From: Candidatus Adiutrix sp.
GTDB taxonomy: Bacteria > Desulfobacterota > Desulfarculia > Adiutricales > Adiutricaceae
NCBI GenBank assembly: GCA_031283395.1
Contig: JAITBV010000055.1
Span: forward strand, 1 to 5,627
Direction of reading: 5' to 3'
DNA length: 5,627 bases
How positions within the stretch are numbered: the first letter of the stretch is position 1; each line of letters begins with the position of its first letter. A program made the position numbers and the translations under genes. The notes beneath the pieces were generated by a model. It was not told where the DNA came from and did not search any database. It worked only from the letters and a program-made list of their open reading frames with translations. Of this stretch, positions 1-5,627 are shown piece after piece.

Positions 1-1
1 C

Positions 2-760
2 ATATCTATTTGGCTGTTCGCCTCGGCCGGGCCGGCTTCGGCCCTGACCGTGGCCTGCGTCAACTGTTCCGATTCCTGGACCCAGCAGATGGACCGTGTT
101 ACCAGCCTGGAACAGCTTCGCAGTCTCTTGGACACTTATCACGAGTCAATCCAGCAGACCCAGCAACAGATAGCCTTGGTGCAAAACAACATCCAGCAGT
201 ATCAGAACATGGTCCAAAACACCCTTAACCTGCCCGGCAATCTCTTGGGCCAAGTCAAAGGGGAGTTTTCCAAGCTGGCCCAACTGACCAACCAGTTGAA
301 TCTCCAAAAAGGGGATTACCTGGCCATGAGCGAGGTTTTCAACGATACCTACCCGGAATTGAACCTTATCAAGGATATAGCCTCGGGCCTGGGGGTCAAG
401 GGTATCAAGGAGGTCTGGGAAAAGTGGTCCACGGAAACCGACCGGGCGGCCGAAGCCGCCTTCCAGGTCACCGGCCAGCAACTGAAGGATCTGTCAGAAA
501 ATTCCGAGGAACTGGACCGGCACATCAGCGAACTGTTAAGCACTCCCGAAGGCCAGATGCAGGCCCTGCAATCCGGCAACTCCCTGGCGGCCATCCAGGT
601 GGATGAAATGCGAAAACTCAGGGGCATGATGGCTGTGAGCATCCAGTCAACCACCCAAGCTCTGATGAAGCAGGAGAAGCGGGAACAGCTTTCGGTGGAG
701 CGCCGGGAAAAGCTTATGGACAAATCCGGCCTGGCTTCTCAATACCAGGGCTACAAGTAA
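2..760 (+). CDS. trbJ: TrbJ, P-type conjugative transfer protein (VirB5-like), 5' partial
   Basis: Exported coiled-coil protein of the Trb mating-pair formation system, related to VirB5 minor pilus/adhesin proteins. The frame is open to the left edge, so the real start is outside the window. The GTG at 50 is not the start: bases 2-43, in frame, encode the end of a signal peptide (ISIWLF, then ASAGPASA), with likely cleavage after ASA and a mature protein starting LTVACVNC. 252 codons are visible. The mature part has a Gln/Asn-rich helical region (roughly bases 90-330) and a C-terminal block typical of TrbJ: TPEGQMQALQSGN, then LAAIQVDEMRKLR, then a charged helix with KQEKREQ. The mature N-terminus carries a Cys-X-X-Cys pair (CVNC). 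TAA at 758-760 is 16 bases before trbL. The family call rests on the C-terminal motif and on position just before trbL; adhesin or pilus-tip activity is inferred from VirB5. Confidence 0.9.
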   Translation: MSIWLFASAGPASALTVACVNCSDSWTQQMDRVTSLEQLRSLLDTYHESIQQTQQQIALVQNNIQQYQNMVQNTLNLPGNLLGQVKGEFSKLAQLTNQLNLQKGDYLAMSEVFNDTYPELNLIKDIASGLGVKGIKEVWEKWSTETDRAAEAAFQVTGQQLKDLSENSEELDRHISELLSTPEGQMQALQSGNSLAAIQVDEMRKLRGMMAVSIQSTTQALMKQEKREQLSVERREKLMDKSGLASQYQGYK

Positions 761-776
761 ATGAGGGAGGCCAAAC

Positions 777-2126
777 ATGCGTAAGCTGTTTGTTTACCTG
801 ACCCTGGCCCTGGTTTTGAGCGTGATTCTGCCGGGGTCCGCTCTGGCCCAGAGCGGCAACTTCGCCACCGGTCTCTTGGACAAATTTGTAGCCCAGACGG
901 ACGGCTGGTGGGGGATTTTGAGAAGTTACGCCCTCTACCTTTTCACCCTGACCCTGATAATCGAGGTCTGCCTGTTCGGCATCCGGGTGGCCTTGCAACA
1001 GTCCAACATCGCCGAAATTTTGGGCCAGTTCGTCACCTTGATGCTTTTCGCCGGGTTCATTGCGGCGGTCATTATGAATTACCAAGAATGGGCCACCGGC
1101 ATTGCCATTAGAGGCCTCCGGCCCCTAGTCGGCCAACTGACCGCCAACTCGGTGGACGCCGGCTCCCCCGTTGCTATGGCCTCCGCGCTCATGGAAAAAA
1201 TCATCCCGGTCATGGATGACGCCGGCGTATTTGACTTCGGGGAAGTCTATCTTTTCGTTTCCTGCATGTTAATCATCATGGTGGTCTTCGTCCTGATTTC
1301 GGCCTTGGTCATCCTGACCACCTGCGAGTTTTACATCATGGCCAATGTGGGCGTTTTGCTCATCGGCTTGGGCGGCTCCAAAATTTTCAAAGATTACGCC
1401 GTCAATGCGATGAGATACGTTTTGGCCGTGGCTTTAAAGCTCTTTATCCTTCAACTCATCGTCAACATCGGCTTCGCCATCATCTCTCTGACCGACTTGG
1501 ACAGCACGGTGGGTTCGACCCTGAACTCCATAAAGTTCGTGGACCTCTTTTTCCTCATCGGCAAGGCGATCATCTTGTTGGCCTTGGCCAAGACTCTGCC
1601 GGACACCTGCGCTGGCATCATCAACGGTTCGGCCATTGGCGGGGGCAATCCCCTGTCTCAGATGGCCCATACAGCGGGAACGATGGCGGTGGCGGCGGTG
1701 GCCAGTGGGGCCGGAGCGGCCTATGGCGCGGCCAAGGGAGCCAAGGCCGCTTATACCATATCCAAGGAAGAAGGGGCTGTGGGCGTGGGCGAGACCTTGG
1801 GCGGCATGGCACGGGCGGCCCGGAATGCCTGGACCGACGCTCGGGCCGGCCAGGCCCAGAAAGCCTTGGAGAGCGACCCCGGCAGTATGAAAAACCAGCT
1901 TATCTCCACTGCCAACGCTTCCGTGGCCCGGCGGCTGATGAGCGAGAACAACGGCGAGGCCGCCACCTCGACTTCAGCACCGACCACCACCCCAATTTCA
2001 GAACCGGTCGCCGCCCAGACTTCGGCTTCAGCCGTAGCCGGACCGCCGCCGCAATCAACACCCCCCCGGAGCCCTGTTGACCAGCGCTCCTTCACCTCTA
2101 AGGAAGGAATGACAGGCGAAATATGA
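777..2126 (+). CDS. trbL: TrbL, polytopic inner-membrane channel protein (VirB6-like)
   Basis: Polytopic inner-membrane component of the Trb type IV secretion channel, the VirB6 counterpart. The 449-residue product has an N-terminal signal-like hydrophobic segment (residues 1-24, ending SALA). Further hydrophobic spans lie near 50-70, 83-100, 157-182, 187-200, 214-236 and 255-274. The conserved-looking loop after the last span reads TLPDTCAGIINGSAIGGG (273-290), as expected for TrbL. An Ala/Gly-rich helix follows (about 300-325). The last 60 or so residues are a low-complexity Ala/Thr/Ser/Pro tail, probably cytoplasmic and disordered, which is variable in this family. The ATG at 777 has a good Shine-Dalgarno, AGGGAGG at 764-770, six bases upstream. 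The stop overlaps the trbF start by 4 bases (ATGA, 2123-2126). A C7 run at 2061-2067 lies in the tail. Family identity is strong; topology is estimated by eye. Confidence 0.93.
   Translation: MRKLFVYLTLALVLSVILPGSALAQSGNFATGLLDKFVAQTDGWWGILRSYALYLFTLTLIIEVCLFGIRVALQQSNIAEILGQFVTLMLFAGFIAAVIMNYQEWATGIAIRGLRPLVGQLTANSVDAGSPVAMASALMEKIIPVMDDAGVFDFGEVYLFVSCMLIIMVVFVLISALVILTTCEFYIMANVGVLLIGLGGSKIFKDYAVNAMRYVLAVALKLFILQLIVNIGFAIISLTDLDSTVGSTLNSIKFVDLFFLIGKAIILLALAKTLPDTCAGIINGSAIGGGNPLSQMAHTAGTMAVAAVASGAGAAYGAAKGAKAAYTISKEEGAVGVGETLGGMARAARNAWTDARAGQAQKALESDPGSMKNQLISTANASVARRLMSENNGEAATSTSAPTTTPISEPVAAQTSASAVAGPPPQSTPPRSPVDQRSFTSKEGMTGEI
2061..2067 (+). repeat. C7 homopolymer in the trbL tail
   Basis: Seven consecutive C bases encode Pro429, Pro430 and the first base of Arg431 of TrbL. 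Loss of one C would shift the frame to a TGA at 2110-2112. Gain of one C would bring a TGA at 2079-2081 into frame. Only the low-complexity tail would change. Whether the run varies in nature cannot be judged from one sequence. Confidence 0.5.
2100..2108 (+). promoter_or_regulatory. Distant Shine-Dalgarno for trbF
   Basis: The purine-rich AAGGAAGGA is the best anti-SD match before trbF, but it ends 14 bases before the ATG at 2123, farther than the usual 5-9. A weaker AGGCG at 2115-2119 sits only 3 bases upstream. With the ATGA stop/start overlap, this suggests trbF is translated mainly by coupling to trbL rather than by independent initiation. This is inferred from spacing only. Confidence 0.45.
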
Positions 2127-2839
2127 GCCAGAAAACAGAATCACAGAATCCCTATCTTGACGCCCGCGATGAATTTTACGATTCCGTGGGCTACCCGGTC
2201 AAGGCGGCCGCCCAATGGCGGTTGGCCGCCTTCATCAGCTTTTTCCTCCTGGCCCTCTCCCTGGCCGGAAACGTCATCCAGGCGACTCAGGCCAAGGTCG
2301 TGCCCTATGTGGTGGCCGTTGACAAAATCGGCGCGGCCCTGGCCGTGAAAAGAGCCGATATAGCCTCGCCCACTCCGGTTACTGTCGTCCAGGCCGAATT
2401 GGCCAATATCATCACCAACTGGCGCACTGTTACCGCTGACCTGGATTTACAGGCCAGGATGATAGACCGTCTCTCGGGTTTCACTCGGGGGGCGGCCAAG
2501 GGCGTCCTGACCGAATGGTTCGAGAAGAACAATCCGGTGGCCCGGGCGCGAAGCGGCCGTCTGGTGTCTGTCAACATCAAAAGCGTTCCCCTCCCGGTCT
2601 CCCAAAATTCCTGGCGTATCGAATGGCTGGAGACAACTCGTAACCATGTCGGCGTGGTCGTGGAAGCCACCGAATATGAAGCCACCATGAATGTGGTCAT
2701 TCAGCCGCCCCGAACTGACGCCGAGATTTTAAAAAATCCCGGCGGCGTCTATATCACTGAACTTTCCTTCGGGACGGTTCTGGCTAAATCTTCCGAGGCC
2801 GCCCGTGCCTCCCATGACCAGCAAGAGGTTACCAAATGA
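2123..2839 (+). CDS. trbF: TrbF, bitopic inner-membrane assembly factor (VirB8-like)
   Basis: VirB8-family scaffold of the type IV secretion apparatus: a short cytoplasmic N-terminus, one membrane helix and a periplasmic NTF2-like domain that contacts other channel subunits. The 238-residue product starts with the TrbF signature NPYLDARDEFYD (9-20). One transmembrane segment follows (about 34-52), then VVPYVVAVDKIG (59-70), matching the VPYVVEVDK-type strand of TrbF. The periplasmic domain spans roughly 75-220 and holds the VirB8-type NPxG motif as NPGG (205-208), followed by VYITELSF. Related TrbF proteins often have Trp where this one has Phe216, a minor difference recalled rather than aligned. 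The start is set by the ATGA overlap with trbL, and the stop overlaps trbG in the same way (2836-2839). Length is normal for the family. Confidence 0.94.
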   Translation: MSQKTESQNPYLDARDEFYDSVGYPVKAAAQWRLAAFISFFLLALSLAGNVIQATQAKVVPYVVAVDKIGAALAVKRADIASPTPVTVVQAELANIITNWRTVTADLDLQARMIDRLSGFTRGAAKGVLTEWFEKNNPVARARSGRLVSVNIKSVPLPVSQNSWRIEWLETTRNHVGVVVEATEYEATMNVVIQPPRTDAEILKNPGGVYITELSFGTVLAKSSEAARASHDQQEVTK

Positions 2840-3672
2840 GATTACTCACCACCCTGTTTATTGTTCTGTGCGTCACTCCCGCTATGGCAGCGCCAGCCCC
2901 GAATTTTCTGAGCCAGGCGGTCGTCCCTTTAAGCCCCAAGGAAGAGGAAGCTCTGCGGCTCTCCCGAGACTGGTCGGAGCGGCAAATAAACCCCATCCAG
3001 ACCTCCGGGGGCAAGGTCGTCTATCTCCACGGCCTGTCCATGCCCACGGTCATCGGGGAGCCCATGCAGATAAGCGACATCGAACTGGAGCCCGGCGAGA
3101 CGGTCAATGAAATCCTGGTCGGAGACAACACCCGCTGGCTGGTGGAGTCTGGGGTTTCCGGCGGCGGCGTGACCCACATCTTCGTCAAGCCTTTGGATGC
3201 CGGCCTTCAGACCACCTTGGTCGTAACCACTGGCCGCCGGGTTTACCACATCAAGCTGGTTTCCCAAAAGGAAGGCTTTACCCCCCATGTCGGTTTTCTC
3301 TATCAGGGCCAGGCCAAGATTTTGGCCGACCAGGAGCGGAAGGAACGGCGCTGGGCCACCGGAGAGTTTGACGGCCAGACCGTGGACCTGTCCAGCCTTG
3401 ATTTCGCCTATAAGGTGACCGGCAAGGCCCCTTGGAAGCCCGTTCAGGTTTTCAATAACGGCCACCAGACTTTCATAAAACTGCCCGACTCTGCGGCCAA
3501 AGCTGAAATCCCTGTTCTTCTGGCTTTCAAGGGTCGCCGGGAACAAATCGTCAACTATCGCGTCCACCACAACACCTTTGTCGTTGATGGCCTATTTGAA
3601 CATCTGGCCCTGGTCAGCGGCGTGGGCCGAAATCAGGAACGGGTGGAAATCAAAAGGGAGGCCAAAAGATGA
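2836..3672 (+). CDS. trbG: TrbG, periplasmic/outer-membrane core protein (VirB9-like)
   Basis: VirB9/CagX-family protein that, with the VirB7-like and VirB10-like subunits, forms the core complex joining the inner-membrane machinery to the outer membrane. The 278-residue product has a signal peptide (1-18, ending PAMA). The N-terminal domain contains the family pattern LEPGETVNEILVGD then TRW (84-101), with HIFVKP (114-119) and TTLVVTT, RRVYHI (126-139). A charged linker lies near 160-180. The C-terminal domain carries APWKPVQVFNNG (198-209), then YRV (241-243) and FVVDGLFEHLALVSGVG (248-264), as expected for VirB9 C-termini. Start: ATG within an ATGA overlap with trbF, with AAGAGG at 2823-2828 seven bases upstream. 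The stop overlaps trbH by 4 bases. No key motif appears to be missing. Confidence 0.95.
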   Translation: MRLLTTLFIVLCVTPAMAAPAPNFLSQAVVPLSPKEEEALRLSRDWSERQINPIQTSGGKVVYLHGLSMPTVIGEPMQISDIELEPGETVNEILVGDNTRWLVESGVSGGGVTHIFVKPLDAGLQTTLVVTTGRRVYHIKLVSQKEGFTPHVGFLYQGQAKILADQERKERRWATGEFDGQTVDLSSLDFAYKVTGKAPWKPVQVFNNGHQTFIKLPDSAAKAEIPVLLAFKGRREQIVNYRVHHNTFVVDGLFEHLALVSGVGRNQERVEIKREAKR

Positions 3673-4118
3673 GAAATACATTTCGCCTCTGCGCCTTGTT
3701 CTTTCTGATTCTGATTGCGGCCGGTTGCGGCCCTCGGCTCCGCCTTTCGGAATCCTTTCTGACCGAAGACCGCCCGGCCGGCTCGGCCGCTGTGGTGGCT
3801 GAAGATTTAGCCCAAACTCTGGCCCTTGATTACCCGCCCGGGCATACCACCATCTTTCTGAACCAGACCGGAGCCCAAAATGACGAATTGGGGCCGGCCT
3901 TGGAAACGGCCTTACGGACTCATGGTTTCGTCCTGGCCCCGGAAGCTGGAAGCCCTGCTCTGACCGTGGCCTATGTTCTGGACCGCTTCAACGAAAGTCT
4001 CTGGTTCGCCAAGATGACCGTCTCGGACGGCCTTATAGAAAGCAGGGTTTATCACTTGGGCGACGGCGGTTTGGAAGCCCAGGCACTAACCAGAACCGGA
4101 GAGAAACGCCATGAGTGA
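3669..4118 (+). CDS. trbH: TrbH, small lipoprotein of the Trb system
   Basis: Small lipoprotein encoded between trbG and trbI in Trb operons. Its exact role is not well defined; by position and type it may play a VirB7-like stabilising part in the outer-membrane complex, which is inference. The 149-residue product has a basic N-terminus, a hydrophobic stretch (about 7-18) and a lipobox-like IAAGC with the lipidated Cys at residue 20. Gly at +2 favours outer-membrane sorting. The mature part follows the TrbH layout as I recall it: AEDLAQTLA, then HTTIFLNQTG (59-68), LGPALETALRTHGFVLAP (74-91), LTVAYVLDRF (98-107) and a closing RVYHLGDGG then LTRTGE. The start is supported by the ATGA overlap with trbG and AAGGGAGG at 3654-3661, seven bases upstream. 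It overlaps trbI by 8 bases. TrbH varies more than its neighbours, so the name leans partly on synteny. Confidence 0.85.
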   Translation: MRNTFRLCALFFLILIAAGCGPRLRLSESFLTEDRPAGSAAVVAEDLAQTLALDYPPGHTTIFLNQTGAQNDELGPALETALRTHGFVLAPEAGSPALTVAYVLDRFNESLWFAKMTVSDGLIESRVYHLGDGGLEAQALTRTGEKRHE

Positions 4119-5298
4119 AAAATCAGCCAGCCCCGGCTTTTTATCCACGGGGCCGAAAGTCAAAAAAACCGACCGTCGGGTGCTGATGGCCATTTTGGTC
4201 GTGGTCACCGGCCTTCTGGTGGTGTTGATGTTCGGGCTGAGTTCCCAGAAAGAAGATGGGTCTCACGGAGCCGGGTTTTCGGCGGTGGAACAAGAAAACA
4301 AGCCACTGTCTGCTCCTGTGGAGGGGCTTGGCTTGGCCCTCCCGCTCCATACGGACAATAAACCCGCCTCAAGAGAACCGGAAACCACTACCTATGTCGG
4401 CCCGCCGCCAGTGGACCCGGATTTGGAGGCCGCCCGCCGTGAAGCCGATGAAATCCGGCGCCGCAAATTCGAGCGGGCGCAACTGGCTTATAGCTCGGTT
4501 CTTCTGGTCAAACGGGACCGGGCCTATAGCGCGAATCCTGACAGCGTTGAAATGGACAGGGATGGATATACCGCCGGACAGTCTAACTCCAGCCTGGGAC
4601 CGGACGGCTACGATCCGGCCGCCGACCGTGACAAGGAAGCCTTCTTTGTCCGCGCTGACGCCCGAGATTGGGTGTCACCCTACACCCGGGAAGCCGGCCG
4701 CAAGTTCGAGGTCAAAACCGGCACGGTTATCCCTGGGGTCATGGTCAGCGGCGTCAACTCTGATTTGCCCGGCAGTCTCATAGCTCAAGTCACCCAAAAC
4801 GTCTATGACACGGCCTCGGGACGGCATCTGCTTCTGCCCCAAGGGGCCAAGCTCTATGGCGTCTATGATTCCCGGGTGGTCTATGGACAGGAAAGAGTGC
4901 TTATTGCCTGGAATCGGGTGGTTTTCCCCGATGGTTCGTCTGTGACCCTGGGGGCCATGCCCGGAGCCGATATGGCAGGTTATGCCGGCTTCAACGACCA
5001 GGTGAATAATCACTATCTCCGAATATTCGGCTCGGCCATCATGATGTCCCTTATCACCGGGGGCATGAGCTATGCCATTGACCAGGCCAGCGACTCCAAT
5101 AACGGCGGCCAAACTTCCACCACCATGCAAGATGAGATGATTTCAGCCCTGGCCGCCCAACTCGGCCAGACGACCCTTCAGTTGCTCCAAAAAAACCTGA
5201 ACATCAAGCCCACCTTGGAAATCAGGCCGGGCTACCAGTTCAACGTCATCATCACCAAGGATATGGTCTTTAGAGGGCCTTATGCTGCGGCGTATTGA
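4111..5298 (+). CDS. trbI: TrbI, VirB10-like envelope-spanning core protein
   Basis: VirB10/TrbI-family protein that spans both membranes and forms the outer-membrane channel of the type IV secretion core. The 395-residue product has a short cytoplasmic N-terminus, one transmembrane helix (about 24-43), then a linker with a short proline run (98-100) and a charged helix (104-123). The C-terminal beta-barrel domain starts near 198 and is textbook TrbI: GTVIPGVMVSGVNSDLPG (204-221), AQVTQNVYDTASG (225-237), LLPQGAKLYGVYDSRV (241-256), PDGSSVTLGAMPGAD (273-287). The hydrophobic segment at about 305-322 (FGSAIMMS to GGMSY) corresponds to the VirB10 antenna that crosses the outer membrane. Start: ATG with GGAGAG at 4098-4103, seven bases upstream, inside the end of trbH. 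Length is at the compact end for TrbI, with a short proline-rich linker. It is the last + strand gene visible. Confidence 0.96.
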   Translation: MSEKSASPGFLSTGPKVKKTDRRVLMAILVVVTGLLVVLMFGLSSQKEDGSHGAGFSAVEQENKPLSAPVEGLGLALPLHTDNKPASREPETTTYVGPPPVDPDLEAARREADEIRRRKFERAQLAYSSVLLVKRDRAYSANPDSVEMDRDGYTAGQSNSSLGPDGYDPAADRDKEAFFVRADARDWVSPYTREAGRKFEVKTGTVIPGVMVSGVNSDLPGSLIAQVTQNVYDTASGRHLLLPQGAKLYGVYDSRVVYGQERVLIAWNRVVFPDGSSVTLGAMPGADMAGYAGFNDQVNNHYLRIFGSAIMMSLITGGMSYAIDQASDSNNGGQTSTTMQDEMISALAAQLGQTTLQLLQKNLNIKPTLEIRPGYQFNVIITKDMVFRGPYAAAY

Positions 5299-5311
5299 GG
5301 GGACAGAAACA

Positions 5312-5337
5312 TTCCGGGGGCTCGAAAGCCCCCGGAA
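5312..5337. terminator. GC-rich hairpin in the convergent intergenic region
   Basis: Perfect 11-bp inverted repeat TTCCGGGGGCT / AGCCCCCGGAA with a 4-base loop (CGAA on +, TTCG on -), 13 bases after the trbI stop. Its position suggests it ends trb transcription and protects the 3' end of the transcript. However, in the + direction it is followed by A7 rather than a T run. On the minus strand the bases after the stem are only moderately T-rich (TGTTTCTGT). It is therefore a convincing stem-loop but not a canonical rho-independent terminator in either direction. Confidence 0.55.
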
Positions 5338-5359
5338 AAAAAGCGAACATCGTTCGTTT
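5336..5359 (-). terminator. Possible intrinsic terminator of the minus-strand HTH gene
   Basis: Read on the minus strand, a short dyad CGAAC-GAT-GTTCG (+ strand positions 5344-5356) is followed by C and then T7 (complement of A7 at 5336-5342). It lies 23 bases beyond the stop of the convergent HTH gene. The layout is that of an intrinsic terminator, but the stem is only 5 bp, so strength is doubtful. Together with the neighbouring 11-bp hairpin it could form a two-way transcription end between convergent genes. Confidence 0.4.
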
Positions 5360-5382
5360 CAATCTTCATTTATTGAGGAAAG

Positions 5383-5627
5383 CTATTCCATCAAGTCCTT
5401 GAAAGGCGTTCCAAGTATCTGCCCGAGCTTTATGGACATATCCACACTTGGTTTAAGCTTGCCAGTTTCCAATTGGGAAACAGCGTTTTGGCTGGCGTTA
5501 AGTTTTTCAGCCAAAGACTTTTGGCTCAATCCGGCCTTGATTCTCAGGTCACGGATAAGGGCGGCTTGGGGGGACGCTTTGGGGGCGGCGGTTCGCCGGA
5601 CTTGGGCCGGTTTAGTTTTGGGTTTGG
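5383..5627 (-). CDS. XRE/Cro-family helix-turn-helix protein, N-terminus outside window
   Basis: The minus-strand frame is open from the right edge to a TAG (complement of 5383-5385) and gives 80 visible residues. About residues 24-80 form an XRE/Cro-type DNA-binding domain: IRDLRIKAG, LSQKSLAEKL (helix 2), then NASQNAVSQLETG (turn and recognition helix) and KLGQILGTPFKDLME at the C-terminus. The first 22 visible residues are basic and Pro/Ala-rich with no acidic residue (KPKTKPAQVRRTAAPKASPQ), which looks like a linker or disordered tail. No ATG occurs upstream of the domain, so the start lies beyond 5627. The gene converges on trbI and is not part of the trb transcript. It could be a repressor of a neighbouring mobile-element gene, an antitoxin of the HigA/HipB kind, or the end of a larger fusion; the sequence does not decide. 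The HTH call is firm, the role unknown. Confidence 0.8.
   Translation of the reverse strand, partial: KPKTKPAQVRRTAAPKASPQAALIRDLRIKAGLSQKSLAEKLNASQNAVSQLETGKLKPSVDMSIKLGQILGTPFKDLME

Noticed and set aside
50..52. GTG as start codon of the first gene
   Set aside because: The same frame continues upstream to the window edge and encodes a signal-peptide end with an ASA cleavage site, so the start lies further left. There is also no good Shine-Dalgarno before 50.
761..784. Seven-codon frame (ATG AGG GAG ... TAA) between trbJ and trbL, a possible leader peptide or trbK remnant
   Set aside because: The ATG abuts the trbJ stop and the codons are simply the trbL Shine-Dalgarno and start region. 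It is too short to be meaningful and resembles no lipoprotein.
2929..3570. 213-codon open frame on the minus strand, opposite trbG
   Set aside because: The + strand here is fully explained by trbG with intact VirB9 motifs. The antisense translation shows no recognisable domain, and long antisense frames are expected with this GC-rich codon usage.
4675..5130. 151-codon minus-strand open frame opposite the TrbI beta-barrel domain
   Set aside because: It lies over the most conserved part of trbI and its translation (rich in His, Gly and Ile) is typical of an antisense shadow. No neighbouring minus-strand gene supports it.
5344..5356. CGAAC-N3-GTTCG as a LexA/SOS-type operator
   Set aside because: The Gram-positive LexA box has a 4-base spacer (CGAAC-N4-GTTCG); here it is 3. 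The site is at the 3' ends of two convergent genes rather than in a promoter, and T7 follows it on the minus strand, so a terminator stem is more likely.
1..5627. CRISPR arrays, tRNA/rRNA genes, insertion-sequence ends or an oriT
   Set aside because: No spaced direct repeats, tRNA-like cloverleaf, transposase fragment or terminal inverted repeats were seen by eye. The only non-coding stretch over 20 bases is 5299-5382, which holds hairpins but no recognisable nic site.

Overview
This window is the distal part of a P-type (Trb/VirB-like) conjugative type IV secretion operon from a Gram-negative bacterium. Six + strand genes run from the left edge to about position 5300 and read as trbJ (its 5' end is cut off by the window), trbL, trbF, trbG, trbH and trbI. 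The order J-L-F-G-H-I matches Ti-plasmid and ICE-type trb operons (trbB-C-D-E-J-(K)-L-F-G-H-I) rather than RP4, where F-G-H-I comes before J-K-L. No trbK lies between trbJ and trbL. The genes are very tightly packed: a 16-base gap (J-L), three 4-base ATGA overlaps (L-F, F-G, G-H) and one 8-base overlap (H-I). No internal promoter or terminator is apparent, so the promoter and trbBCDE probably lie to the left, outside the window.

Together the products make most of the envelope-spanning channel for mating-pair formation. TrbL (VirB6-like) is the polytopic inner-membrane part and TrbF (VirB8-like) the bitopic inner-membrane assembly factor. TrbG (VirB9-like), TrbH (small lipoprotein) and TrbI (VirB10-like) are the core/outer-membrane part. 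TrbJ (VirB5-like) is an exported coiled-coil protein linked to the pilus.

After trbI come 84 non-coding bases (5299-5382) with a strong 11-bp hairpin, an A7 run and a second short dyad. A convergent minus-strand gene follows and runs off the right edge. It encodes the C-terminal 80 residues of a protein with an XRE/Cro-type helix-turn-helix domain behind a basic Pro/Ala-rich segment. This point marks the end of the transfer operon and the start of another module.

The organism cannot be named. The envelope architecture (signal peptides, lipoprotein, VirB10-type outer-membrane protein) requires a diderm. The fairly high GC, the preference for GCC (Ala) and GGC (Gly) codons and the abundance of GGCC would fit a proteobacterium or Desulfobacterota relative, at low confidence. 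Plasmid and integrative conjugative element cannot be told apart here. I found no clear evidence of a previously undescribed system: the trb part is conventional, and the least ordinary parts are the 3' junction and the truncated regulator.
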